Positions 43,571-55,518 of a stretch of 64,000 bases of DNA are shown in pieces (positions within the stretch are counted from its first letter, which is position 1; each line of letters starts with the position of its first letter). The notes below the pieces were generated by a model. That model was not told where the DNA came from. It searched no databases and was given only the letters and a program-made list of their open reading frames with translations. The stretch spans positions 150,306,422 through 150,370,421 of the forward strand of contig NC_133538.1 of assembly GCF_048544455.1 (NCBI RefSeq). The letters are read 5' to 3'. A program made the translations under genes and the position numbers. The stretch is from Silene latifolia. Taxonomy: Eukaryota; Streptophyta; Magnoliopsida; Caryophyllales; Caryophyllaceae.

Positions 43571-43836
43571 AGGATTATGAATTTTCACCAACTAGAGTTT
43601 CTTTACAACTTGCGAATAGGTCGGTGAGGTATCCAATTGGTCTTGTGGAATATATCCCACTCAAGGTAGGGAAACTTGAAATTCCTTGTGATTTTTATGT
43701 GATGTATATCCCCGAAGATTCAAACATTCCCGTCATATTAGGGCGCCCTTGCCTTACCATGGGGGGTGCCTTGATTGATGTGAAAAATGGGAAGCTATCT
43801 CTTCAAGTTGGGAAGAAAAAGTGGAGTTCTCTTTGA
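43477..43836 (+). pseudogene. Athila-like aspartic protease
   Basis: ALCDLGASIRLMPFKIF holds the active-site Asp in the Asp-Leu-Gly-Ala form usual for Athila. VILGRPCLTMGGALIDV matches the second half. It overlaps gag in another frame through a frameshift near 43480-43520. A further frame break follows near 43830. Confidence 0.85.
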
Positions 43837-44039
43837 ATAAGGCTATGAAAGAGCCTTCGGAAGCAAAGTCATGCTACATGATTGATATGGTAGAAGAATG
43901 GGTAGACATGAAAATATTTGAAGAAGACAAAGGCTTGCAAGGATTTCTTGAGAGTAAAGTAAGGGATTGCAAGGAGCATCGGGAGTATGCTTTGGCTATG
44001 TATTCAACAATTATATAAGACCCAAACAAGGAATTTGAG

Positions 44040-45386
44040 AGCTTAAGGAAGGACGGTAACATTGAGGAGAGATCTATGCCTCCTCAAGTGGAATTAAAAC
44101 CTCTTCCTTATACTCTTAAACATGCTTTTCTTGGTCTTAATGAGACTTACCCCATCATTGTCAATAGTGCACTCAATGACATTGAACTTGAAAAGTTACT
44201 TATTGTTGTGAGAAAATTTTGAAATGTAATTGGCTACACATTTGATGATATTAAGGGTGTTAACCCTTCCTTTTGCACCCACCGAATTTACTTAGAGGAT
44301 GAGGGCTCATCTTCTATTGAGCCCCAACGCCGCCTTAATCCTAACATGAAGGAAGTTGTGATAAAAGAAGTTCTCAAACTACTTGATGCCGGGATTATCT
44401 ATCCCATCTCGGATAGTAGGTGGGTTAGTCTGGTGCATGTGGTGCCCAAAAAGGGGGGGATGACGGTGATTAGAAATGACAAGAATGAATTGATACCTGC
44501 TAGAACCGTGACCGGGTGGCGCATGTGCGTGGATTATTGAAGATTGAACAAGGCCACCAGGAAAGACCATTTCCCACTCCCCTTCTTAGACCAAATGTTG
44601 GAGCGTTTGGCTCAACATGACTTCTTTTGTTTCTTAGATGGATACTCGGGATTTTTCCAAATCCCTATCCATCCAAGTGACCAAGAAAAGACCACCTTCA
44701 CATGTCCTTTCGGCACATATGCTTATAGGAGAATGTTGTTTGGATTATGTAATGCACCTTCGACCTTCCAACGTTGCATGATGTCAATTTTCTCCGACTT
44801 CGTTGAGAATGAAATTGAAGTATTTACGGATGACTTCTCGGTGGTTGGGAAATATTTTGAAAATTGCTTGACGAATTTGGAGAAAGTCTTGACTAAATGC
44901 CAAGAGTGTCACTTGGTTCTAAATTGGGAGAAGTGTTATTTTATGGTGACCTCCGGGGTGGTTTCGGGACATGTTGTATCTAGTAAGGGTATAGAAGTTG
45001 ACCAAGCTAAATTTGAAGTGATCAAAACCTTGCCCCCTCCCGCTAATGTCAAGGGCATTAGGAGTTTTATTGGGCATGCTAGTTTTTACCGGCGGTTTAT
45101 CAATGATTTTTCTTTGATTGCCCGTCCATTAACTCACTTGCTTGGTAAAGATGTACCATTTGAATTCACTAATGAATGTTTGGATGCTTTTAATAGGTTG
45201 AAGGAAGCTCTCATCACCGCTCCAATCATGCAACCTCCTACTTGGAGAAAACCTTTTGAGTTGATGTGTGATGTTAGTGATGTAGCGGTGGGAGCGTGCT
45301 TGGACAAAAGAAGAATGGCAAACATCATGCCATATATTATGCAAGCAAAACTTTGGATGAAGCTCAAGCCAATTACACCACTATAG
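44040..45386 (+). pseudogene. Athila-like reverse transcriptase
   Basis: Blocks in order: PQRRLNPNMKEVVIKEVLKL, VVPKKGGMTVI, WRMCVDY followed by a TGA (44538-44540), then RLNKATRKDHFPLPF, FFCFLDGYSGFFQI with a catalytic Asp, FGLCNAPSTFQR and VFTDDFSVVG with the active-site Asp pair. A stop also falls at 44220. The frame is lost near 45295, between VAVGACL and RNase H. Confidence 0.9.
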
Positions 45387-45726
45387 AAAAGGAGCTTTTA
45401 GCGGTCATTTATGCTATGAAAAAGTTCTGTTCTTATTTGGTGGGCTCCAAGGTAATAGTGCATACCGATCATTCGGCATTGAGGCATTTGCTAATAAAAA
45501 AGGAATTAAAACCCCGTTTGATTCTGTGGATACTATTGTTACAAGAGTTTGATATTGGGATAAGAGATAAGAAAGGTGTAAAAAATGTTGTAGCCGATCA
45601 TCTATCTAGGCTATTCAATGAGAATGTGAAAGATGGGCTACCTATTGATGATTACTTGCCGGATGATAAATTGTTTGCACTTCATATAGTGGATGCTCCT
45701 TGGTATGCGGATTTCGTTAACTATAA
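45296..45726 (+). pseudogene. Athila-like RNase H
   Basis: [33 protein letters not shown] carries the catalytic Glu region, and [14 protein letters not shown] the following Asp. The tether ([12 protein letters not shown]) leads on to integrase. It is one frame away from RT. Confidence 0.87.
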
Positions 45727-46989
45727 TTGGTGTCGGGCATCATCCCACATGACTATGATTCCCATAATAAGAAGAGGTTCTTTCACGATGTCAAACAATA
45801 CTTTTGGGAGGAACCATGTCTTTATAAGTCATGTGTGGATGAGATTATTAGAAGATGTGTTCCACATGAGGAGGTGAAGCAAATAATTTCTCATTGCCAT
45901 GATATGCCAAGTGGAGGGCATGGAAGTTCAAGAAAAACCACCGCAACTGTGCTCCAATGCAGTTTCTATTAGCCTACCTTATTTCATGATGTGGCAAGCT
46001 ATGTTAAGGGATGTGACAAGTGCCAAAGGAGTGGGAACGTCTCAAGGAGGCATGAAATGCCTATGAATTACATTCTAGAAGTGAAGTTATTTGATGTGTG
46101 AGGAATTGACTATCAAGGTCCATTTCCTTCATCCCATGGGAATGAATATATACTTGTTGCGGTCGACTATATTAGCAAGTGGGTTGAGGCCATTCCAACC
46201 AAACCTTGTGATGCAAAATCGGTTGCCAAACTCATGGAGACAATCATATTTCCAAGATTCGGAGTGCCAAGGATTTTGATTAGTGACCGTGGAACCCATT
46301 TCCGGGAAAGGACTTTGGGTGCTCTTCTAAGAAGACATGGGGTGCAACATAGGCGGAGTCTTACCTATCACCCACAAGCTAATGGACAAGCCGAGATCTC
46401 CAATCGTGAGATTAAAATGATTCTTGAGAAAACCGTGACTCGGTCAAGAAAAGATTGGTCAATCAAGCTCAATGATGCATTATGGGCTTACCGCACCGCT
46501 TTCAAAACACCAATAGGAACTTCACCATTCCGGTTGGTGTACGGAAAACCATGTCATTTGCCGGTGGAAATGGAACACAAGGCTCATTGGGCTATCCGGC
46601 TTCTAAATTTCGACTTGAAGAGTGCGGAGGAGAAGCGACTCCTTGACCTTAATGAGCTTGAGAAATTTAGACTAGCGGCTTATGAGAGCTCTAGATTATA
46701 TAAAGAGAAGACAAAGAGATTTCATGATAAGGCCATTATTAGAAGAGAATTCAAGGAAGGGGACTTGGTCCTCCTCTTTAATTCGCGGTTTAAGCTCTTC
46801 TCGGGTAAGCTAAAGTCAAAATGGTCGGGACCTTTTACCGTAGTCCGAGTCTTCCCTCATGGATCGGTAGAAGTGACCGATGGAGATCAAGCTTTCAAGG
46901 TGAATGGACAATGGCTCAAGCACTATATAGCCGGATCGCCCATATTGAAGAATATAAATTCCTTTGATACTTGTCTTATCCATCATTGA
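45727..46989 (+). pseudogene. Athila-like integrase
   Basis: Zinc-binding segment (SHCHDMPSGGHG ... VKGCDKCQRSG). Core with GIDYQGPF (first Asp), ISDRGTHF (second Asp) and [11 protein letters not shown] (Glu). C-terminal block [17 protein letters not shown] and ending [11 protein letters not shown]. Stops fall near 45970 and 46100, while 46234-46989 is open. This is one of the best-preserved parts of the element. Confidence 0.9.
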
Positions 46990-48206
46990 ATCTCATTTCA
47001 TTCTTGATGACTTATCTATTTATTTAAGCTATCTCGTGACTTGGTCGAGCCTACGACGTAAAACAAGGGCGCTACCTGGGAGGCAACCCATGGATTTTGT
47101 AAATATCACTCATATTAGCTAGATAATGAGAAATTCAGAAATATCATACTTGGCACGATGGAGTTGGTGTTGGAGTTTAGAAAGAATTTCGGTGGTTTAA
47201 TTGTGTTCGGGGGAGTTGATTTTTGAAATGGTCCATCATCGGTAAATTCTTGATACTTGAAGCAATGTATATGTCCAAAGGGGATATGAGCCTGTGGACA
47301 GGCGGCCTGTCTAAGATAGGCTCAAAACCCGCTGGAACTTTTGGACATAATTCAAGTTACCAATAGCTGAGAAAATGAGAAAAAGGAGTCCCAGCCGGCT
47401 CACCGGCGGACGGTCCATGACCGGCTGGGAACCTCCTGTAAAATTGGTGAATAAATTTTTTGAAGAAGACCTAGAAAGACTCCCAGCCGGCAGGCCGGCA
47501 GCCGGCCCACCGGCAGAGATTCCCTTTATTCGCGAATTTGGAAAGGAAGAAAAGGAGGACTCCCAGCCGGCCGGCCGGCAGCCGGTCTACCGGCTGAGAG
47601 TCCCTTCAGCTTGCCTTAGAAAAAATAGAGGAATTTAGGAGGGTTACCAGCCGGCTCACCCGCGGACGTCAATGACCGGCACAAAACCCGCTGATTCAAA
47701 TTGAAGAAAAATTGCAAAAATCAAAAACCCACCAAGGATCTAAGCCGGTCGACCGGCGGCCGGTCCCAAACCGGCCCAGACCCACCTGCGGGATACCATA
47801 TACTCTCCTCATCTCTCATTTTCTTACCACTTTATCAAATTCACTCTCTCTCTCTCTCTCTCTCTCTACAAATAATAAACACAATCAAACCATTTTTCCT
47901 CACCAACTCAACCTCAACTTCATCAAATCTTCAACAAAACACCATTTTTATCAACTCAAGTTACCTTCTAACCATATAATTTCACCCCAAGGCTCATTTT
48001 TCATCCTAAAAACACCAAAAAAACAACCAAAATCATCACTTAAAAATCTAGGGTTAGGGAAATCCGAAATTTCCACATCAATTTTCGGGTAAGTTCTATA
48101 CTCTTGCTTTGTTGTTTAAGTTTTACTTGTCCTTTTTTAAGCCTTTTGGTGTAAAAAATTTGAGTTTTCACTCGGGTAAGAAGGTAAGGCAATTTTTGTG
48201 AGAAAG
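46990..48206 (+). repeat. Non-coding spacer after integrase with five GCCGG clusters
   Basis: It starts with the Athila-typical segment ending GCTACCTGGGAGGCAACCCA near 47075. GCCGG-rich clusters occur at about 47388-47425, 47480-47515, 47562-47600, 47648-47685 and 47743-47790, spaced 85-95 bp. Each is of the form CCAGCCGGC...CCGGC. A (CT)n microsatellite lies near 47843-47867. A GGGTAAGT donor near 48088 and a possible acceptor before the ATG at 48207 suggest a leader intron for the next ORF. Confidence 0.75.
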
Positions 48207-49238
48207 ATGGCACCAAGCAAGGGGACTAGGGCCGAGGCTAGCTCTAGTGGAACCGGAATAGAACCCGACCCATCCTTCCCGGAGGTCATCTTCATTAGTG
48301 AGGCACACAAGATAAGGTTTGCTCACCTAAAGTCTAGTTTAATTATACCTACTCTATTTATTTGTCGCAATACTTTGCGTAGACTTGGGTGGGATACCGA
48401 GTGTGAAAAATTGTTCCAAGGGGTCGGGATAGGAGCCTTGTATAATTTGCGTCGACAAACCTTCGAAAGGATCACCCTTGAATTTTTGTGCTCCCTAGAA
48501 GTGGATAAGAACAAGAACACGAGTAAGATAAATAGCATATCTTTCCTTTTGATGAACAAAATGGTGGAAATAACCCTTGCTAGGTTTGCTAATATTTTCG
48601 GGTTGCCATGTACGGGAAGCCATACTCCCCAGACAACTTTTGACCAAAATGAGTTTTGGAAGGCAATTTCAGGGGAGAGTGTTAAGGATGAACCTAAAAT
48701 GAAAGAGAGTCATATTCACAACCCAATCATCCGGACTTGGCATCATTCTATGGGTTGGACCATATTCGGGAGGTATGAGTCTCACAATATGCGATACGAT
48801 GAGCTAGCCATTCTAGGAAGTTTTCTTACGCAACAACCCAAGAGCTACCAAATAAACATTGCCCATTTGATGGTCTTGCATATGCAAAAGCTTGGGAATA
48901 ACATCGGAACCAACTCGCCAATTGCGATAAGGGGTTTAATCACCCAAATTGCCAAGAGCACGGTGGGATTTGTCGAGTCGCGGCATAAACCGGTTGAGGG
49001 AATTACCACGATTAATAATGACCATTTGACCTCTCTTGACTTCATTCGTTATAATTGGGAGGATAAGAGGACATACCTCTTGATCCGGAAAACTTTCACC
49101 TCAATTGCCCTCCCAAATGCCCATATTATCACTCTTGAGCCGGACCAACAAAGCTACCTCCTTCCCCTAACCCAAACTCCCGCTCCTACGACATATGAAC
49201 AAGCCTGTAGTGCCCTTTCCTACGGAAGAGATGCCTGA
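48207..49238 (+). CDS. Athila ORF of the env-position (Athila ORF-1 domain type)
   Basis: 343 aa from MAPSKGTRAEAS. The ATG at 48207 is chosen because the frame's upstream codon is GTG. The protein shows the conserved Athila block (ITLEFLCSLEVDK, VEITLARFANIFGLP, IIRTWHHSMGWTIFGR, ILGSFLTQQPKSYQINIAHLM). I see no signal peptide or strong membrane segment, so an envelope role is not supported by this copy; the family is of unknown function. It is intact over its conserved part and ends at a TGA. The sequence after it (YVAPPSTGTSSS-like) continues in a broken frame to the next ORF. Confidence 0.65.
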   Translation: MAPSKGTRAEASSSGTGIEPDPSFPEVIFISEAHKIRFAHLKSSLIIPTLFICRNTLRRLGWDTECEKLFQGVGIGALYNLRRQTFERITLEFLCSLEVDKNKNTSKINSISFLLMNKMVEITLARFANIFGLPCTGSHTPQTTFDQNEFWKAISGESVKDEPKMKESHIHNPIIRTWHHSMGWTIFGRYESHNMRYDELAILGSFLTQQPKSYQINIAHLMVLHMQKLGNNIGTNSPIAIRGLITQIAKSTVGFVESRHKPVEGITTINNDHLTSLDFIRYNWEDKRTYLLIRKTFTSIALPNAHIITLEPDQQSYLLPLTQTPAPTTYEQACSALSYGRDA

Positions 49239-49337
49239 GGGACAACACCATCATCCGTCACTTACGTTGCCCCTCCTTCTACCGGTACCTCTTCCTCCGC
49301 CTAACCTTCCCAATACCAAACCGTAGATCCCCGAGTA

Positions 49338-50071
49338 ATGGAGCTTATGGAGCAAATGAACCTCGGGATTGGGAAGGTGCAAACCTCTTCAGATGACTTC
49401 CGCACCCACATCGGCAAACGCTTTGAGCAAGTCGGTGATTCCTTGGGCCGAGCACACCAAAAAATTGATAGAATCTACGTGAATCAAGCCCTTGGAAACT
49501 ACCCGATCTATGAGGACTACGCTTCCCGAAGCATGGTCCCCCCCCCGATGGCCCTTTTCCCTCTTACTTCAACTTACCAAATGGAGGGTACACCCATCCG
49601 GAAATTCATGGCGGGCTCAACTTGCACCCTGACTATTATAGTGCCCCTTCTTTCCAAACTAGTGGAGGATATGATTACAACCAAGGAGGCGGTTATGGTG
49701 GTTTGGGAGGGGTCTTTAATGTCCAAGGAGGGTCGGGTGTGGGAGGCTACAACCCTACCATCAATGTGGATGCTCATTATGACCATCATGGAAGTCAATG
49801 AGGGTTTGGTTGTAGTGGTAGTGGATATAGAGGAAGTGGAGGTGGATTCGAGGTGGAAGATAGTGGCTATGGCGGGAGTGGGTTTGATGCTCATGATAGT
49901 GGATTTGGTGGTAGTGGAAGTGGATATGGAGGAAGTGGCGTCTACGGAAACGTTGGTTATCAAGGCGGCTATGATGATGATGGCCGCGGAAAAGGAAAAT
50001 GTGTTGATGTTGATGATGATGATGAAGATCCGGAACAAGAACAAGTAGACTATGGCTCGGATATCGAATGA
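49338..50071 (+). pseudogene. Continuation of the Athila ORF: coiled coil and Gly-rich tail
   Basis: The first part (MELMEQMNLGIGKVQ ... QKIDRIYVNQALG) looks helical. After a frame change near 49565, the other frame is Gly/Tyr/Ser-rich with GGYDYNQGGGYGG and DSGYGGSGFDAHDS-like repeats. It ends in an acidic tail (DVDDDDEDPEQEQ) at 50071. A C-run near 49540 and a TGA near 49801 break it. Low-complexity Gly-rich tails of this sort can bind RNA or phase-separate, but no function is shown. Confidence 0.5.
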
Positions 50072-50863
50072 GCCTTGATCTTTGCTCCCACCTTGAAAAT
50101 CCAAAGCCAAGTATGATCCCTCCCTTAATCCAAACTCTCTCATTCATATTTATTTTTTGTATACATTTAGGTTACTTGTAATATATTTAGATTAGTAAAT
50201 CATTTTTTTTATTAGGTAAGAAAACAGATTAGTAAACCATTTAGTTGCATCCATTTAGGCTTGCATTAGATTTAAATTTTGTAAAATATTGTCACATATA
50301 GGAATTGCATTCATTTAGTGTACTTTGCAACGTAATTTCAATATAGCATATAGGATTGTTCATGCATTGCATACCCATTTCAAAATGCAAAAAAAAAAAA
50401 TTATTGAAAAATCAAAAATCACAAAAATATACAATTTGTTTTCCGAATCTCCTCCGCACACTATGTAAATAGATAAGTGTGGGGAGGAAATTCCATAAAT
50501 TCAAAGAAAACACAAAAACATGTTTTTAATTTTCCAAAATCAACAAAATCCAAAAATATGTTGCTTTTATTTTTATAAACTTGCCTCCTAATCACACTTC
50601 CTCCGTCACCGGATGTTGTATTTAACAAGTGTGGGGAGGAGGCTAAAAAAAACATGTTCCTTGCTTTCGAAAATCATAAAAAAAAAAAAACAAAAAAAAA
50701 AATATGTTTTCAATTCTCAATATTTCAAAAATTCAAAAATATGTTATTTCTTTTCCTATTCTCTCCCTATGCTTTGTTCCATTGAGGACAATGCAACTTC
50801 TAAGTGTGGGGAGGGAAATATCTACTTCATATATATTTGTATATAATGTGCATTTGTAAATAT

Positions 50864-50899
<36 letters not shown>

Positions 50900-51151
50900 T
50901 TTTAAATTTAAGAAAATTCAAGAAAATGCCTAAAAATTAAAAAATTTCAAAAAAAAAAATTCAAAAAAATATTGCATTGTATATATATGTTATCTAACAA
51001 GTGGCACAGGCACATACGGGACATTGGAGGCATTAGGAGACTAGAAGACCGCCACGTTTGATCTTTCTTATCTCTTTCTCCTTTCCCCATTCCTTTTCTT
51101 TTACAAGTTGTTGTATATATAGAGGAGGATAGGCTTTGTTGATGAGGATGT
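50072..51151 (+). repeat. 3' non-coding region with three polypurine-tract-like motifs
   Basis: No gene. The motif AAGTGTGGGGAGG occurs near 50476, 50628 and 50802, about 150-175 bp apart, each followed by similar A-rich DNA. It resembles the real polypurine tract AAGTGTGGGGATGTT before the 3' LTR (61886-61900). An (AT)n tract lies at about 50865-50898. The region is cut at 51151 by the nested copia element. Confidence 0.7.
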
Positions 51152-52429
51152 TGTTAGTAATCTATATCTCTTTACTCAACATATTCATAATGTTATAATT
51201 TTAATTTAGTCATAAAATTAAAAGATGATCTTATGCATGCAAACAATAATATAATTAAAGAAGAAATCATCATCTCACATTGATATTTCGGTTTATATGG
51301 GCACAAGTGAGTTCACCTACTCACTTGTTTTTGATCTTCCTTAAGTGGATGAACAAGGATTCAAGTAGAGAATCCCTCCCAAGGTTTTATACCCAAAGTA
51401 ACAACTTAATAAAATTAATATTATTATTACTAGAACAATATTAATTTTGTATAAAAATTGACCCAAAATATTATTTGGTCTCTCAATAATTCGGTTAAGA
51501 GAGAGGGAGAAGGAGGAAGATATTATCTCACTAAAACTCTTATTTTAGATGATGAATGAATAATGAATACACAAGTGTTTTGATGTAGTGTATAAGATAA
51601 ATTATAGAGCAAAAGACCCTTGGCCTTGCTCTTTGAAAAACCGGGTAAGGGGGAAGGAAAGGGACCAATGCATGCACAAGGTGGTCTTCACAAGAGCAAG
51701 TAGGGTTGCATGGCTAGGTTTAGAAGGAAATAATTATGTTTACCACTAACATAATCAACACAATATATTCCTAATACTCCCCTTAATTTCGGTCATTAGA
51801 GATAAAATGGACTCCATTTTATGTTTGTCAATTTGTCAATTTGTCATATGTCACATGTCACATGTCACATAAAATTGTTATGTATTTTTAACATATTAAA
51901 AATCAACGCATTAATAAAAATACGTCATATACAAAAATCGACTTAGTAATTCATAATTACTTGTACCAAAATATTTTACCAATTATAAATCACAACATCT
52001 TGTATTTATAATAATTTATTCATTCAAATGAAATTGTTTCCTTAAACAATAATTTCATCTAAGTAATAAAACAATTCGATTACTTAGACCGTATCTAATT
52101 TAATCAAATTAAAATGAGACACGTAAATTTTACTTCCAAAATCGTCCGTAAATTTTAAGTAATTTAATTAACCCGTATTGTCATACGATCAATTAAATGA
52201 TCAATTAAGAGTGTTACCCTTTAGGTATGATCTAAGGGGATCAGCTGGTCACCACCGTCGCACGACAGTAATGTCAAACTCTAGTCAGCCAATCATCACC
52301 GATATGTGTGGACCAGTTGACAGTAAAATATTACTTCCCAATTGTATTCTTTAAAATGAGACTTAAACATGTGATCATCATGATCAACAGTTGTGATCGC
52401 ATTATTGTCGGAGGACACATATTCCAACA
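51152..52429 (-). repeat. 3' LTR of the gag-only copia element
   Basis: 1,278 bp. It differs from 58651-59941 mainly by a shorter GTCACAT heptamer run (about three versus five copies) and scattered substitutions. Confidence 0.92.
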
Positions 52430-55400
52430 ATCTCCCACTTGTCCTCGACAAGTGTGCGTCACCAATTCTCTTGTCCTATTACTATCTCCCACTCAATGCA
52501 AGGTGTCTTTCAGGTCGTACTTGCAAGTGATCATATCGAGAGTGGTTTCCTCGATCTTGGAGAATAACTGATTGACCGGATTTATCTACCGAGCGTGGCC
52601 ACGCATTTCCAGTTCATTACTCCTCGAGTGGCCCTGAGATATTGTTATAACCCTGACTAGGGGTGGACAATTCCTATCGCACTCATTCCCTTCGACTAGT
52701 CACAGCCATCATAACCCAAAATATGCCCATTTGACCCCATTTACGAAGGTCGTAGTAACACAAATCAAAGTTAATCTGAAACTGTGCCACCGCCACCTTA
52801 GGCGAATAGTCTTTAGTCAAAAAGAATCGACTCATTATAATACTATATTAGCTCTCGCCACGACCAGGCTATATAAATTTCCCAGAACTCTATAAGCGGT
52901 CATAAGGCCCGACAAAATGTTCCTAACAGTCTGCCTATGTGATCGACTAGTCATTCTCATATGACTCCATGGCACTTGAACTTGCCATCAATCGCATCAC
53001 ATTCTATTCACTTCGAGACGTCACCTCATGTAAGTAACTATGGGCGAATACAATGCTAATCCGTGTTCACTTAAACGGAGTTCAATTGTCTCTACAACCC
53101 GTTGGATGTAACAAAGTATAAGGTGAGTTAATAATAACTCAAACGACAAATTTCGACATCACATTCGGGTAGTCAATACCATATTACAACCTTGTGATGC
53201 ATATCGTAAGTGTGTAAACACTTGTTGATTGCAATAGAAGTTTAACATACCATGTGTCCATGTGTTCAAACTTCTTATAATCGCATTTTCCTTTACATTC
53301 ATGTTATCTATCATAGCATGAACCTTACCAAGTACACATATAGGTTTCCAACCTTGGTTTGGGTTCTTTATCTTGAAAGAACTTCTCTGTCGATTATCAC
53401 ATAACCAATGAATTTGCGGTGAATGATATAACTTGCACTGATCAAGTACTCCACCCACTCATAATGCACTAGGTAAATGTTTTGCAGAGTCTTGCAACAA
53501 TTGTCAAGATAATTAGCCTAGCACTTCTCACAAGTCCTAGCATATTAGGAAATATTAGTTTTTGAGTAACTTCTTACTTCAACTAAGTACATTTCCAAAC
53601 CTTGTATTTCACTTTTTAGCTTGAAAGGCTTAGGATTTTCATAAATCCTTACGTGTTGTTCGAACTTTAATATGTGCAACCTCTTGACACATAACAGAGT
53701 GTTCTGTCCAACACTGAAATCGCTCATCGAATTCTCCTCGAGAATTCATGACGTTTCTTCTATGGCTTGCCACTTATGCATATGATTCATTATTGGACAT
53801 GTGCATGATTATTCTAATGGCGGAAACATTAGTAACTAATAATCATGAGATCAACCATTCTTAGGTTCAATGAACGACCATGACTGCTAATGGCAATTCC
53901 ATTTTCATTGACATGAATAACCTATGTTTCTCGTTGATTCGATGTGTATATCTCAATACTTATCCAACATCTCGTGATGTAATTGGATTCATCATAGTCC
54001 ATTTTCATCTAGAATTGAAAACTCAAATACTTCTTTGTGAAAGAAGGTATTAGCTCATCATTATCAATGAGTTAGTGAGTTATAAATTTTACAAGATGAT
54101 TGCTCCCACTAAATTCCATGTCTTTACATGATAATTTCTAAACTCCCACTTAATTCCACATGTTTCGTAATTGACTACTCAATCGAAACATTTTCAAGAA
54201 TTGAAATATATTTTGCTTTGCCAAGTTATTAAGATAAAAACCATATATGTTCCCATCATATCCTTTCAAAATACCTATTTTGAAGAGGTTTCATCTTAAC
54301 CTTATGAAAAGAGATTCTAATCTCTTAACTCATTCATATTGTGATGATGCGTAGCAATGTCATTATTCAAATGTGAATTATATCTAATACACGTCCTTCA
54401 AGATACCCTTTCGGAAGGAGGTTTAACCATTTAACTTTCATAATGAGGTTAAGTAATGACATTAGCGAGCTTAATACTTAACTCAGCTTTTGTGGATATC
54501 GGCATATCAACATTTGCAACCTTTTGGTCATAAATCTCACTTATTTTCGAAGATGCAACTTTCTTTTATTTAGGCTCTTAAGTAAATATCAATATTGAAA
54601 CTATTGGTCAAAAGTTGTTCATAAACTTAGTCATAACTTTTGGTTAAGACTTTAAATTAGTCATTTTTCTTCCAAAACTTTCTTTTGGTCTCCTCGTGTA
54701 GTTATCTTGAGAACATATTCTTTTGATTACTTCACTTGGTCTCTTTTGTCATGTATATCTATTCGAGACCATAGATCTCATCTATTGGGTATACTATATA
54801 AATAGATACCTTTATTCAAATCATTCTCCCTTGCGTAGATCTCATTTACACAAGTACACAAATTGGTGTTGTGTCCTCATTTTTCTCCCACTCTATTTTT
54901 AGAATGAATACACTAGAGATTCAAAGATAGCTTATGAGACACAAATAATGATTTTGAAGTATAAGGAGGACTATCTCATAGGTTGACTAATTGTTTTAAA
55001 TTTGATGAGTGTACTTGGTGATTGACATTCCTTTAAGAGAGTTCATCAACTCAATTTGACTTTATAATTGATCATATACAAGACTTAAGCTTGTGGACAT
55101 ATAATGAATCCCATCATTATAGTTGTCAATTAGATCACTTTAAGTGAATTATCATATGTTTCTATGAGCAAGCGGATAAAGACGAATTTTAGAACAAGGA
55201 TAAAATACGATAAAACGGGTGACTTGGGTTGCAAACCAAGCCACCATTATCCAAAATACAACCAATATCCAAAATACATTTCCATGTCAAACACGGAAAT
55301 CAAAAGGTTCTAAAATCCGAAACATAGATTAAAATAAGAAAATAAAAAGACAAGCTTCATGGAAGCTACTCCTAGCTTCTCGATGGTTTCTCAAGCTTGC

Positions 55401-55518
55401 TTTTCTTTTCCCTTGTCCTTGCTTGGTGGAGGCCCTATTTACAATAAAAAGGGGATACATTATCACAACTTTGTATCACAATACCATAGTTGAATTAGAA
55501 ACATAAAAGAAAGGATAG
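52430..55518 (-). other. 3-kb region after gag without pol
   Basis: The purine tract on the minus strand (AAGTGGGAGAT) is at 52430-52441. The remainder shows no open frame above 100 codons and no copia RT (YVDD), integrase or protease block on either strand. Its base composition is like the rest of the element. It is either decayed beyond recognition or a replaced, non-coding filler typical of non-autonomous elements. Confidence 0.6.

Noticed and set aside
47843..47867. (CT)n tract as a regulatory GAGA-type site
   Set aside because: A simple microsatellite in a non-coding leader; there is no support beyond composition.
49574..50147. Long minus-strand open frames with many His, Thr and Ser residues opposite the Gly-rich region
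   Set aside because: They are reverse-strand shadows of a repetitive Gly/Val-rich coding stretch and show no start context or homology.
50865..50898. (AT)n tract as an origin or matrix-attachment site
   Set aside because: A plain dinucleotide repeat in an AT-rich retrotransposon tail; nothing specific supports such a role.
53159..53458. 99-codon minus-strand ORF in the pol-less part of the gag-only element
   Set aside because: It has no copia pol motif and no homology I recognise; its length is within chance for AT-rich DNA.
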